From positions 2,276,352-2,340,351 of the forward strand of contig NZ_CP107551.1 in the NCBI RefSeq assembly GCF_025837095.1: a DNA stretch of 64,000 nucleotides, in the 5' to 3' direction. The position numbers and the translations under genes were made by a program. This DNA is from Rhodococcus sp. Z13. Its GTDB lineage: Bacteria; Actinomycetota; Actinomycetes; Mycobacteriales; Mycobacteriaceae. Below, in pieces: positions 8,234 to 16,357 of the stretch (the first letter of the stretch is position 1; each line of letters opens with the position of its first letter). The notes under the pieces are model-generated. The model had not been told where the DNA came from and did no database searches. It was given only the letters and a program-made list of their open reading frames with translations.

Positions 8234-9270
8234 GCGCTCACCTCCTGCCGGGCGGCGGCGACCGCCGCACGCACCTGCGGGATCACCTTCGAGGTGAGCA
8301 GCTCGATGCGGGCCGAGCCGCTCTCGACCGGCTCGCCCGGCAGCTGCGCCCAGAAGTGCACGTCCTTGATCTGCGGCCGCTCGCACAGCAGAGTGGTCAG
8401 TTCCGTCACGGCGGTGTCGGTGTCCCACAGCACGAACGAGCCGGCGTCGAGCAGATCCTGCGGGGTCGCGAAGGTGGGGGTGGACTCGGCCGGGCCGAAG
8501 GCGCCCATCTCGATGTAGCCGTTGATCTGGTAGAGCGCGTGCTCGCCGATGCGGGCCCACTCGCGTTCGGGATCCTCGGCGACGATCGCCCACTGCCCGG
8601 CGTAGATGCGGCCCTCCTCCCGGGAGCGGCCCGCCCGCTCGAGCGCGTCGAGATAGGCCTCGTGGTGGGTGTTCTGGGTGCTGAGGAAACCGTCGGCGAT
8701 GCGCGCCACCCGTTCGATGGCCGGTTCGGCCATCGCTCCGACGAGCAGCTGCGGGGTGGATTCCGGGTGGGGGGTGACCGGCAGGGCCGGGAAGTCGTAA
8801 CGCTTGCCGTGGAATTCGGCGGGCGCCCCCGACCACGCCCGCCGAATCACCTCGACACCCTCCTCGAGGAGGCTGGGGCGGTGCCGCAGCGACCGTCCGA
8901 AGGCGTCGAACTCCGGTTGCCAATATCCCTGGCCCACACCGAGATCGAACCGTCCTCCGGTGAGCAGCGACAGGGTCGCGGCGTCCTCGGCGAGACGGAT
9001 CGGATTGTGCAGCGGGGAGACGATGAGGTTGGTGCCGATGCGCAACGAGCGGGTGCGGGCCCCGATCGCGCCGGCCAGCACGAACGGCGACGGGGTGTAC
9101 CCGTCGGCCATGAAGTGGTGTTCGGTGAGCCACACCGAGTCGATGCCGCGGCTCTCGGCCCAGGCGATCTGTTCGAGGCTCTCCTCGTAGAAACGGGTGA
9201 AGGTGCGCGGCCACCGCGCGGGATTCCGGAAGTCGTACCACAGGCCGAAGGTGCAGGATTGATCGGTCAC
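8230..9270 (-). CDS. LLM-class flavin-dependent monooxygenase
   Basis: 346 residues from a GTG at 9270 with GAGGAGA 7 nt upstream; the open frame continues further upstream but without family sequence. Luciferase-like signatures are SVWLTEHHFMADGYTPSP, LRIGTNLIVSPLHNP and LLTGGRFDLGVGQGYWQPEF. Third LLM protein of the island and clearly diverged from the other two. Coupled by ATGA to the acyl-CoA synthetase. Upstream lies a 13-bp hairpin that separates it from the SDR at 9397. Confidence 0.87.
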   Translation of the reverse strand: MTDQSCTFGLWYDFRNPARWPRTFTRFYEESLEQIAWAESRGIDSVWLTEHHFMADGYTPSPFVLAGAIGARTRSLRIGTNLIVSPLHNPIRLAEDAATLSLLTGGRFDLGVGQGYWQPEFDAFGRSLRHRPSLLEEGVEVIRRAWSGAPAEFHGKRYDFPALPVTPHPESTPQLLVGAMAEPAIERVARIADGFLSTQNTHHEAYLDALERAGRSREEGRIYAGQWAIVAEDPEREWARIGEHALYQINGYIEMGAFGPAESTPTFATPQDLLDAGSFVLWDTDTAVTELTTLLCERPQIKDVHFWAQLPGEPVESGSARIELLTSKVIPQVRAAVAAARQEVSA

Positions 9271-9333
9271 GGAGGGTCTCCTCGATCGTGGTTGCATCGG
9301 GCACGCACTATGTCGTGGGTCACAGGATGGGAT

Positions 9334-9367
9334 GCCGGTCCCGGTGGGGGAAGGCACCGGGACCGGC
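9334..9367 (-). terminator. Hairpin terminator after the SDR gene
   Basis: Arms GCCGGTCCCGGTG (9334-9346) and CACCGGGACCGGC (9355-9367) pair perfectly over 13 bp with an 8-nt loop, 29 bp past the SDR stop on the minus strand. No U-run follows, as is common in high-GC actinobacteria. It would isolate the SDR unit from the LLM-synthetase unit. Confidence 0.65.
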
Positions 9368-9396
9368 GGGATTGTCGAAGGATCCAAACGGGACGG

Positions 9397-10149
9397 TCAG
9401 AAATTGCCCTTGGCGGCCCAGCCGCCGTCGACCGGGTAGATCTCGCCGGTGAGGAAGCTGCCCTCACGCATGAGATAGGCGACCATCGAGGCGATCTCCT
9501 CCGGCAGACCCAGGCGCCGCACGATGTGCGCGTTGGCGTTGGCCTCGCGCATCTCGTCGGTGATGTCCGCCAGGATCGGGGTGTCGATGGTGCCCGGGCA
9601 GATCGCGTTGATGAGGATGTTGTGCGGGCCGTACTCGAAGGCGGCCTGCTTGGTCAGCGACACCACCCCGCCCTTCGCCGCCGAATAGGAGGCGAGATTG
9701 GGCAGGCCGCGCAGCGCCGCCATCGAGGAGATGTTCACGATGCGGCCGCCGCCGCGCTCGATCATGCCGGGGATGACGGCCTGCATGCCGAGCCAGACAC
9801 CCTTGAGATCGGTATCGATGACGTTGTCCCAGGCCTCCTCGGTGAGCCCGACGACGCTGTCCTCGCTGAGCATGTTGACCACACCGGCGACGTTGGCGAG
9901 CAGGTCGACGCGTCCGTGCCGGTCGACGACCTCGCGGACCGTGTCGGCCCAGCTGCTGCGGACCCGCACGTCGAGTTCGTGGGCCTCGGCCTTGCCGCCG
10001 AGCTGCGCGATCGCGTCGACGGTGGCCGAGGCGTCCTGGATGTCGGCGGCGATGACGGTGGCGCCCTCGGAGGCGAGGCGCGTGGCGGTGGCCTGCCCGA
10101 TGCCCTGGGCGGCGCCGGTGACGATGGCGATCTTTCCGTTCAGCGTCAT
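9397..10149 (-). CDS. SDR-family oxidoreductase (3-oxoacyl reductase / alcohol dehydrogenase type)
   Basis: 250 residues with a complete classical SDR set: TGAAQGIG at the N-terminus, NVAG, catalytic Ser in VNISSMAALRG, and Tyr/Lys in SYSAAKGG. It ends in the usual GEIYPVDGGW. NAD(P)-dependent oxidation of an alcohol or reduction of a ketone. It forms its own unit with the shared palindrome promoter upstream and a hairpin downstream. Co-regulation with the other island units suggests it makes or removes the ketone substrate of the monooxygenases. Confidence 0.9.
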   Translation of the reverse strand: MTLNGKIAIVTGAAQGIGQATATRLASEGATVIAADIQDASATVDAIAQLGGKAEAHELDVRVRSSWADTVREVVDRHGRVDLLANVAGVVNMLSEDSVVGLTEEAWDNVIDTDLKGVWLGMQAVIPGMIERGGGRIVNISSMAALRGLPNLASYSAAKGGVVSLTKQAAFEYGPHNILINAICPGTIDTPILADITDEMREANANAHIVRRLGLPEEIASMVAYLMREGSFLTGEIYPVDGGWAAKGNF

Positions 10150-10268
10150 AGTGTGCTCTCTTCTCGTGGGGGAGAGGGGATCGTGCGGTGCGGAATCGTT
10201 CGTGCGCAGACGATTTCGGTGGGCGATCGTCGGATCTCGCCGGAGGCCGTGGGGTCTGCGCCGTCCAC

Positions 10269-10332
10269 ACCATACGAACCCGGTGTGGCGCAGCGCACAC
10301 TTTTCTCCGGTGCGCTTTGGAGGCCTACACAA
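10269..10332 (-). promoter_or_regulatory. Promoter with near-palindrome for the SDR gene
   Basis: On the minus strand, TTGTGTAGGCCTCCAA (10317-10332, one mismatch from TTGT-N8-ACAA) is followed exactly 42 nt later by TATGGT (10269-10274). Between them, 10283-10300 carries a second interrupted repeat with arms GTGTG and CACAC. The operator overlaps the stop of the acyltransferase gene. The identical 42-nt spacing at three promoters is the main evidence. Confidence 0.55.
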
Positions 10333-11230
10333 CCGGTGGTCGGTGCGCGGCGCGGCGCGCCTGCACGTCCGCGGTCCACAGCGGCTGCAGCATGTGCCAG
10401 TCCGCCGGGTGCGCGGCGATACCCGCGGCGAACCGGTCGGCCAGGCGCTGCGTCGTGGCCCGCACCCCGCCGTCGGTGTCGATCGGGGCGCCGACGTCGA
10501 CACCCCACCCGTCGGGGGTGAACCAGCAGTGCACCGGCAGCAGCGGCGCGCCGGTGCCGAGCGCCAGGCGGGCCGGACCCGACGGCATGCAGGTGGGCTC
10601 GCCGAAGAAGGTGACGGGCACCCCGGAGCCGGTGAGATCGCGTTCGCCGAGCAGACCGACGACGCGGCCCTGGCGCAGTCTTTCGGTGAGCAGATCGAAG
10701 GGTGGGGCGGTGCCGCCGGTGAGCGGGACGATCTCGAACCCGAGCTGCTCCCGGAAGCGGACGAAGCGCCGGAACAGCGACTCCGGATCGAGGCGCTCCG
10801 CCACGACCGTCGGCCGCCCGATGCGCCGCACCACCCACACCCCGGCCAGATCCCAGTTGCCGCTGTGCGGCAGCGCGAGGATCACCCCGCGCCCGCCGGC
10901 GACCGCGGCGTGGATGTGCTCGATGCCGGTCGCGGCGGCCTCGATGCGGTCGGCGAGCCACCCGGGATCCATCGCGGGCAGCCGGAACGCCTCGCACCAG
11001 TAACGCGCGTAGGAGCGCAGGCCGGCCCGCACGAGATCGTCGGGTACCTGCTGCGGGGCGGTGCCGAGCACCCGCGCGAGATTGCGGCGCAACTGGACCG
11101 GTCCGCCGTCGCGGGCTGCGCGGTCGGCGGCGCGGTCGAACAGGCCCAGGGCCCACCGCTCGGGCAGGGTGCGCACCAGTCGCCAGCCCGCCGCGTAGCC
11201 GAGGTCGGCGACGCGGGCTCTCACGTCCAC
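10325..11230 (-). CDS. LPLAT-family acyltransferase, PatA-like (phosphatidylinositol mannoside acyltransferase)
   Basis: 301 residues of the LpxL/HtrB-like lysophospholipid acyltransferase family. The catalytic motif HSGNWD sits in ILALPHSGNWDLAG, and VGLLGERDLTGSGVPVTFFG is typical of the family. PatA of mycobacteria adds an acyl chain to phosphatidylinositol mannosides, but this copy is not next to pgsA or pimA, so it may be a paralogue with another acceptor. It reads toward the island but ends at its promoter, so it is probably a separate gene. Confidence 0.8.
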   Translation of the reverse strand: MDVRARVADLGYAAGWRLVRTLPERWALGLFDRAADRAARDGGPVQLRRNLARVLGTAPQQVPDDLVRAGLRSYARYWCEAFRLPAMDPGWLADRIEAAATGIEHIHAAVAGGRGVILALPHSGNWDLAGVWVVRRIGRPTVVAERLDPESLFRRFVRFREQLGFEIVPLTGGTAPPFDLLTERLRQGRVVGLLGERDLTGSGVPVTFFGEPTCMPSGPARLALGTGAPLLPVHCWFTPDGWGVDVGAPIDTDGGVRATTQRLADRFAAGIAAHPADWHMLQPLWTADVQARRAAHRPPVV

Positions 11231-11289
11231 TACCCGAGTGTCGCGCGGGAACGCCCGAGCCGTAACCTACTCCAAAGTAAGATCGGGGG

Positions 11290-11766
11290 ATGGACTCCGC
11301 GACGCCGACCTACCGCACCTGGTCGAAGCTGCCCCGCAACGGACTCGGCTCGGCCCTGTTCTCCCTCGGCATGTGCCTGCGCGTGCCCTATTTCGGCACC
11401 GTGCTGCCCCGCGTCACCGAGCTCGAACCCGGCCACTGCGAGGTCCGCGCCCCGAAATGGTGGGGCGTGCACAACCACCTCGGCACCTTTCACGCCATCG
11501 CCGCGTGCAATCTCGCCGAGATCGCGATGGGCATGCTCGCCGAGGCCACCGTGCCCACCACCCACCGGTGGATCCCGAAGGCCATGACCACGCAGTACCT
11601 CGCCAAGGCCCGCACCGGCCTGCGGGCCGTCGCCGAACTCGACGAGCTGCCGGACTTCACCACGATCACCGAGGGCGCCGACCTGGTGGTGCCGGTGCGC
11701 CTCCACGACACCGCCGGCAACGAGGTGGTCCGCGCCGACATCACGATCCGGGTCACCCCACGCTGA
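11290..11766 (+). CDS. Hotdog-fold DUF4442 protein
   Basis: 158 residues. The pattern WWGVHNHLGTFHAIAACNLAEIAMGMLAE is the hotdog helix with the preceding loop typical of DUF4442 (PaaI-thioesterase relatives), followed by beta strands ending DITIRVTP. Likely an acyl-CoA thioesterase, though the family is poorly characterised. Divergent from the acyltransferase across a 59-bp gap, and convergent with the Phd-like gene only 4 bp away. Confidence 0.8.
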   Translation: MDSATPTYRTWSKLPRNGLGSALFSLGMCLRVPYFGTVLPRVTELEPGHCEVRAPKWWGVHNHLGTFHAIAACNLAEIAMGMLAEATVPTTHRWIPKAMTTQYLAKARTGLRAVAELDELPDFTTITEGADLVVPVRLHDTAGNEVVRADITIRVTPR

Positions 11767-11770
11767 ACCG

Positions 11771-12094
11771 TCAGCGCAGCTTCTTGCGCTTCTTGCGTTT
11801 CTTCCGCTTCGTGCGGGTGCGGGTGCGGGGCGCGCGGATCTCCGCGGTCGCCTCGGCGGCCTCCTGCGCCGCGGCCTCGAGCAGGGTCCGCTGCATCTCC
11901 CGGCGCAGACTGTCCATCAGCTCGGGGGAGCGCAGCAGGAAGGTCGCTTCCCGCAGCGCGGCGTAGTGTGCCGTGGAGATCAGCACGGCCGACCCGCGCT
12001 TCCCGACGATCTCGACCGCGACCGTCTCCTCGTTGACCTCCCGAACCAGGTCTCCCAACCGCTTGCGTGCGGACTTCACCGTGGTTGATGGCAC
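11771..12094 (-). CDS. Phd/YefM-like antitoxin-family protein with a basic C-terminal tail
   Basis: 107 residues from a GTG with GGAG upstream. The N-terminal half (VKSARKRLGDLVREVNEETVAVEIVGKRGSAVLIS) has the Phd/YefM DNA-binding fold pattern. The last 20 or so residues are almost pure Lys/Arg/Thr (RTRTRTKRKKRKKRKKLR), unusual where antitoxins normally carry a toxin-binding helix. No toxin gene adjoins it: one neighbour is convergent and the other is jetC, 96 bp upstream. The tail could bind nucleic acid non-specifically. Confidence 0.7.
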   Translation of the reverse strand: MPSTTVKSARKRLGDLVREVNEETVAVEIVGKRGSAVLISTAHYAALREATFLLRSPELMDSLRREMQRTLLEAAAQEAAEATAEIRAPRTRTRTKRKKRKKRKKLR

Positions 12095-12190
12095 TCGTGT
12101 CGACTCCGTTCGCCTTCCTCGACAGACTCGCGCATCCTCCCATCACCACGCCCGAAACGGGCGCGGACACGACGAACGATCGACAACGGG

Positions 12191-15100
12191 TCAGACGAAC
12201 TCGAGCGCCCCCTCCACCGGTGCGAGGACCCGCCGCGTACCCGGCGACCCCAGCGCGGTCGCCAGATCCGAACCGTCGTGCTCGGCCAGCAACTCCCCCC
12301 CGGACCAGACCAGCAACGTCGCGGCGACGGTGTGCTCGGCGACCGAGTGCGACAGGTCGTAGTGCGCACAGCCCGGCACGCCGTCGTAGGTGATCCACAG
12401 GTCGAAACCGGTCATGAACAGGTCTAGATCGAACTGCACACACAGGCTCAGCAGCTCGCTGCGGCCCGTATCGTCGACACCGGCGAACGCCTCGTCGAGC
12501 GCCAGCAGCCGCGGGGCGTGCGGGTCGGCCGAATCGAGCATCACGTGCGCCGCCGCGAACAACGGCAGGTGCAGCGACACCGACTGCTCGCCACCGGACA
12601 GCGCCGAGTGCCGCGCCGGGGTCAGCCGGTCCTCGCTGCCGTCCCCGCTGATCAGCGAGAACGAGAACACCCGCCACCGCCGGTAGTCGAGGGTCGCGGC
12701 GAGGATCTCCGGATACGACCGCTCCGGGTGCGCCGCCCGCTCGGCGCGGATCCGCGCCGCGAAGTGCGCCCGGATCCCGGCGAGATCCTCCGCCGACAAC
12801 GCCGACGCATCGCGGTCGAGCAGCTTGCACACCGCCCGCGCCGGCTCGTCGAGATGATCGGCGAGCACCCAGTGCACCCCGATCGTGTTGCCCGACGACA
12901 TGCGCCGCTTGCGCATCTCCGACCCCATCCGGGCGATGAGATCGCGGGCGTCGGCGGTGCGCTCGTGGATCTGCTGCGCCAGCCCGGTCAGCAACGCGTC
13001 CTCGAGGATGCGCCGCTCCGAATCGGTCAGCAGCGCCTCCTGCTCCCGGCGCGCCTGGGCGATCCGCGTGGCGAACTGCGCGACCGACGTGTAGCCCTGC
13101 TCGTCCTGCACCTGCACGATCGTCAACCCGTCGGGCGCGTCCCAGCACAGCCGGTAGTCGCCGCCGCGGGCCAGTTCCGACTCGAAGTCCTGCAACGCCG
13201 ACGCCAGCGCCGAACTCGTCGACTTGCGGGTCGACTCGCTCGCCGCCACCGACTCCGTCGCCGCCCGCAGCGCCCCGAACAACGCGGCCACCTCCGACGG
13301 CAGCACCTCGACCGGGGCGTCCTCGGCGGAGGCCTGCCGGATCCGGTAGAGCACCTGCTCGGCGTCGAGCCACGCCGCGGCGCTCGCCGGCCAGCCGTGC
13401 TCGGCCTCGACCCCGAGCAGGGTGAGCAGATCGCGGCGCGCGAACGGCGCCAGCGTCTCCGCGTCGCGACGCGCCTCCACCAGCGTCGACTGCAACGCCT
13501 GCTCCGCGGCGGCGTGCGCGGCATCGGCCTTGCCGATCCGCTCGAGGGCCTTCTCGTAGGTCTTGCGGGCCTCCCGCTCGGCCGTCTTCGCCGCCTCGAT
13601 CCGGGCGCGGGCCTCCTCGAGCTGTGCGTCGAGCTCGTCGGCGCTCGCCCCGATCGACTCGCGCAGGGTCTCGAGCTCCTGCTGCCGCTGCGCGAGCAGC
13701 TCGGCGGCCTCCGCGGCCTGCTCCGAGGCCACCTCCGCGGCGGCGCGGGCCTCGTCCACGCGGGCCGCGAGGTCACGCATCCGATCCTCGGCGGTCGCGC
13801 AGTCGCGCAGCGCCCGCACCAGCGCCTGCCCCTGCGACCGGAAGTGCCGCACCGTCGCCTCGAGCGAGTCGAGGTCGGCGGCGACGAACGGCGCCCGGTG
13901 CCGCGCCGCGGTCGCCCGCAGCTGCTGGTCCTTGCCCGCGACGTCCGCGATCGCCTGATCGAGGTCGCGGTCGGCGGCCGCCGCGGACTCCTGCGCGGTG
14001 CGCAGCGCACCCGCGCACTCGGCGACCTTCCGCAGCGCCGCGAGCACCGCACCCGTGCGGGGCAGCGCCTTCACCGCCCGGTCCACGGCACCGAGCCGGT
14101 CCCCGATCCCACGGTCCTGCTCACGCAGCGCCTCCACCCGCGCCCGGGCATCGGCGATCTCCGCCTCGAGCTCGGCGATGCGCCGCTGCCGCCGCCGCGC
14201 CCGCGCCGTCGCCCCGATGAACTCCGCCTGCTCCTTCACATGCCGGCCGACCTGCACACCCTGCCGGAACCGGCCGTGCACATCCACCGCCACCGCAGCC
14301 CCCGGCTCCGGGCCGACGGTCAACGCGATCGACGCCAGCACATCCGCGACCCGCGACTCCGGCACCGTCGTATCCGCTTCCGGGACGAGCACATCCGCGA
14401 GGGTCGGGCCGGACGGACGCCGCTCGGCCGGCAGCGCGACCAGCAGCTGCTCCGAGTCGAGCTCCGGCAGCTTCCCGTCGCCGCCGACGAGCCACCCGTC
14501 GAGCAGGTTCGCCGCCTGCAACGCCGCCTCGATCCCCGCGGCGTCCTCGGCGGAAACGTCGTCGCGGAAGCGCACCAGCTGCCACAGCGGCGCCCCGACC
14601 AGCTCCGCGCGGCTGCCCACCCGCGCCGGGAAGGGCGGGGGCGCGTCGTCGTGCTCGGCGGCGACCGCGGCGCGTTCGGCCTCGAGCTCCCCGATCCGCA
14701 CCCCGAGCGCGTCGATCTCGGTGCCGATCGAGCGGCGCCGGAACCGCAGCTCCTCCACCACCGGGCCGGTGTGGTCGGCGAGCACCGCCGCCGGGCTCGC
14801 GGCGTCGTCCTCGCCGACCGCGGCGACCGCCGCGTCCAGCGCATCGAACAACGGCGTCGACAGACCCACCGCCGCGAAGGTGTCGGTGTGCTCGGTCCAC
14901 CAGCGCCGCAACTCGTTCGCGGCCTCGGTACGCGAGAGCTCCACCACGGTCTCCGCGGCCTCGACCGCCGCCTGCGCGGTGTCGCGCTGGGTGCGGTGCC
15001 GGCCCGCCGCCGCCTCCGCCCGCGCCCGGGCGATCGACGCGTGGTCCACCTCGGACAGCGCGCGGCGCACCGCCCGCACGTCCACCTCGCGTTCCTCGGC

Positions 15101-16357
15101 GGCCGCATCGATCCGGGTGAGCAGCGTGTCGATGCGCGCCCCCTCCTCGACCCCGTGCCAGTCGATGCCGGCGTCCTCGGCGGCGGCCTGCACCGCGTCC
15201 TCGCAGCGACGCCGCGTGGCCGTCGCGACCGCCACCGACTCGCCGGCCCGCTCGTACTCGGTGAGCCGGTCCGCGACCGCCGCCTGCGCCCGCGTCGCCG
15301 CGGCGGCCTGCCCGGCGGTGGTCTGCTCCAGATTCCGCACCGCGGAGGTCAGATCGTCGAGCTGCCGTTTGCTCTGGTAGGCGGTCGAGCCCTGCAGCGC
15401 CGCCTGGGTGGCGCGGGCCTGCTCGAAGTCCCGCTCCACGGCCGCGAGCCGCTCCTCGGCCTCGGCCCGGGCGGCGGCCGCCTGCTCCTGCTCGCCGGCG
15501 GCGCGCCGCAACTCCTGCACCGCGGTGCCGACGGCATCGAGCCGCTCGGCGACCTTGTCGACCTTGGCGCGGGCCTGCTGGCCCACATAGCGGGTGTAGA
15601 CGGAGACGAACCGCTGCGCGGCGTCGTCGGCGGCGGCCAGCGACTCGAGCGCCCGCGCCACCTCCTCCATGTCGGAGAACGACCGGGCGGCCTCCACGAC
15701 GAGCTCGTCGTCGAGCGGGCGCAGACCGTCGGTGAGCGCCTGCGACAGGCCCTTCGGGTCGAGGTTCTTCGCCAGCTGCGGGCGCCGCAGCGTGAGGATC
15801 AGGTTGATCAGCTGGTCGTACCGCTGCGCACCCAGCCCGAACATGCGGGCGTCGATCGCGGCGCGGTAGTCCACCGGCCGGTCCGTGATCGCATCGTCGC
15901 CGATCCGGTCGGCGAGCTGCTTGCGGGTCAGTGGCCGGTCCTCGTCGTCGAGCAGCGAGAAGTCGATCCCCACCCGGCCGTCGACGACGAAATGCCAGCG
16001 GGTCACCTTGTCGCTGCCGCGCGTGGCGCGCATGCCGATACCCACCGTCACCGCCTCGGGATCGTCGCGGCGGCCGCGGCAGAACTCCATCCACACATAG
16101 GAGTGCGCGCTGTCCTGCCCGCGATAGAGCAGGTTCGACCGCATGGTGCGTTCCTCACCGGCGAACGGGTTCAGCCGCCGCGGCTCGATGCGCCCGTCCA
16201 GCACGAACGGGTACAGCACCTCGAGCGCCTTGGTCTTGCCCGAGCCGTTGGGGCCGCGCAGCACCAACCGGCCGTCGGCGAAGGAGAACTCCTGGTCGCG
16301 GTAGTCCCACAGGTTGATGATCCCGGCACGCGTGGGGCGGAATCGGGCGCTGCTCAT
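12191..16357 (-). CDS. jetC: SMC/SbcC-like ATPase, Wadjet type II JetC family (TIGR02680)
   Basis: 1388 residues. Walker A GPNGSGKT at residues 35-42, long Ala/Glu/Arg-rich coiled-coil arms through the middle, then the ABC signature LSGGEQSVSLHLPLFAAAH and Walker B LLALDEAFAGVDD near the C-terminus. The family is the condensin-like motor of type II Wadjet systems, which extrude plasmid DNA loops for cleavage by JetD. ATG overlaps the jetB stop (ATGA). A JetD nuclease is not found next to it; downstream is the Phd-like gene. Confidence 0.85.
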   Translation of the reverse strand: MSSARFRPTRAGIINLWDYRDQEFSFADGRLVLRGPNGSGKTKALEVLYPFVLDGRIEPRRLNPFAGEERTMRSNLLYRGQDSAHSYVWMEFCRGRRDDPEAVTVGIGMRATRGSDKVTRWHFVVDGRVGIDFSLLDDEDRPLTRKQLADRIGDDAITDRPVDYRAAIDARMFGLGAQRYDQLINLILTLRRPQLAKNLDPKGLSQALTDGLRPLDDELVVEAARSFSDMEEVARALESLAAADDAAQRFVSVYTRYVGQQARAKVDKVAERLDAVGTAVQELRRAAGEQEQAAAARAEAEERLAAVERDFEQARATQAALQGSTAYQSKRQLDDLTSAVRNLEQTTAGQAAAATRAQAAVADRLTEYERAGESVAVATATRRRCEDAVQAAAEDAGIDWHGVEEGARIDTLLTRIDAAAEEREVDVRAVRRALSEVDHASIARARAEAAAGRHRTQRDTAQAAVEAAETVVELSRTEAANELRRWWTEHTDTFAAVGLSTPLFDALDAAVAAVGEDDAASPAAVLADHTGPVVEELRFRRRSIGTEIDALGVRIGELEAERAAVAAEHDDAPPPFPARVGSRAELVGAPLWQLVRFRDDVSAEDAAGIEAALQAANLLDGWLVGGDGKLPELDSEQLLVALPAERRPSGPTLADVLVPEADTTVPESRVADVLASIALTVGPEPGAAVAVDVHGRFRQGVQVGRHVKEQAEFIGATARARRRQRRIAELEAEIADARARVEALREQDRGIGDRLGAVDRAVKALPRTGAVLAALRKVAECAGALRTAQESAAAADRDLDQAIADVAGKDQQLRATAARHRAPFVAADLDSLEATVRHFRSQGQALVRALRDCATAEDRMRDLAARVDEARAAAEVASEQAAEAAELLAQRQQELETLRESIGASADELDAQLEEARARIEAAKTAEREARKTYEKALERIGKADAAHAAAEQALQSTLVEARRDAETLAPFARRDLLTLLGVEAEHGWPASAAAWLDAEQVLYRIRQASAEDAPVEVLPSEVAALFGALRAATESVAASESTRKSTSSALASALQDFESELARGGDYRLCWDAPDGLTIVQVQDEQGYTSVAQFATRIAQARREQEALLTDSERRILEDALLTGLAQQIHERTADARDLIARMGSEMRKRRMSSGNTIGVHWVLADHLDEPARAVCKLLDRDASALSAEDLAGIRAHFAARIRAERAAHPERSYPEILAATLDYRRWRVFSFSLISGDGSEDRLTPARHSALSGGEQSVSLHLPLFAAAHVMLDSADPHAPRLLALDEAFAGVDDTGRSELLSLCVQFDLDLFMTGFDLWITYDGVPGCAHYDLSHSVAEHTVAATLLVWSGGELLAEHDGSDLATALGSPGTRRVLAPVEGALEFV

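Noticed and set aside
9271-9368. A fourth shared palindrome for the LLM at 8230-9270
   Set aside because: A TAGTGC hexamer is present at 9305-9310, but 42 nt upstream lies the terminator hairpin, not a TTGT-N8-ACAA site.
8230-9387. Longer start for the third LLM protein at 9387
   Set aside because: The extra N-terminal 39 codons cross the hairpin at 9334-9367 and are Pro/Ser-rich without family sequence; GTG at 9270 has a strong ribosome site.
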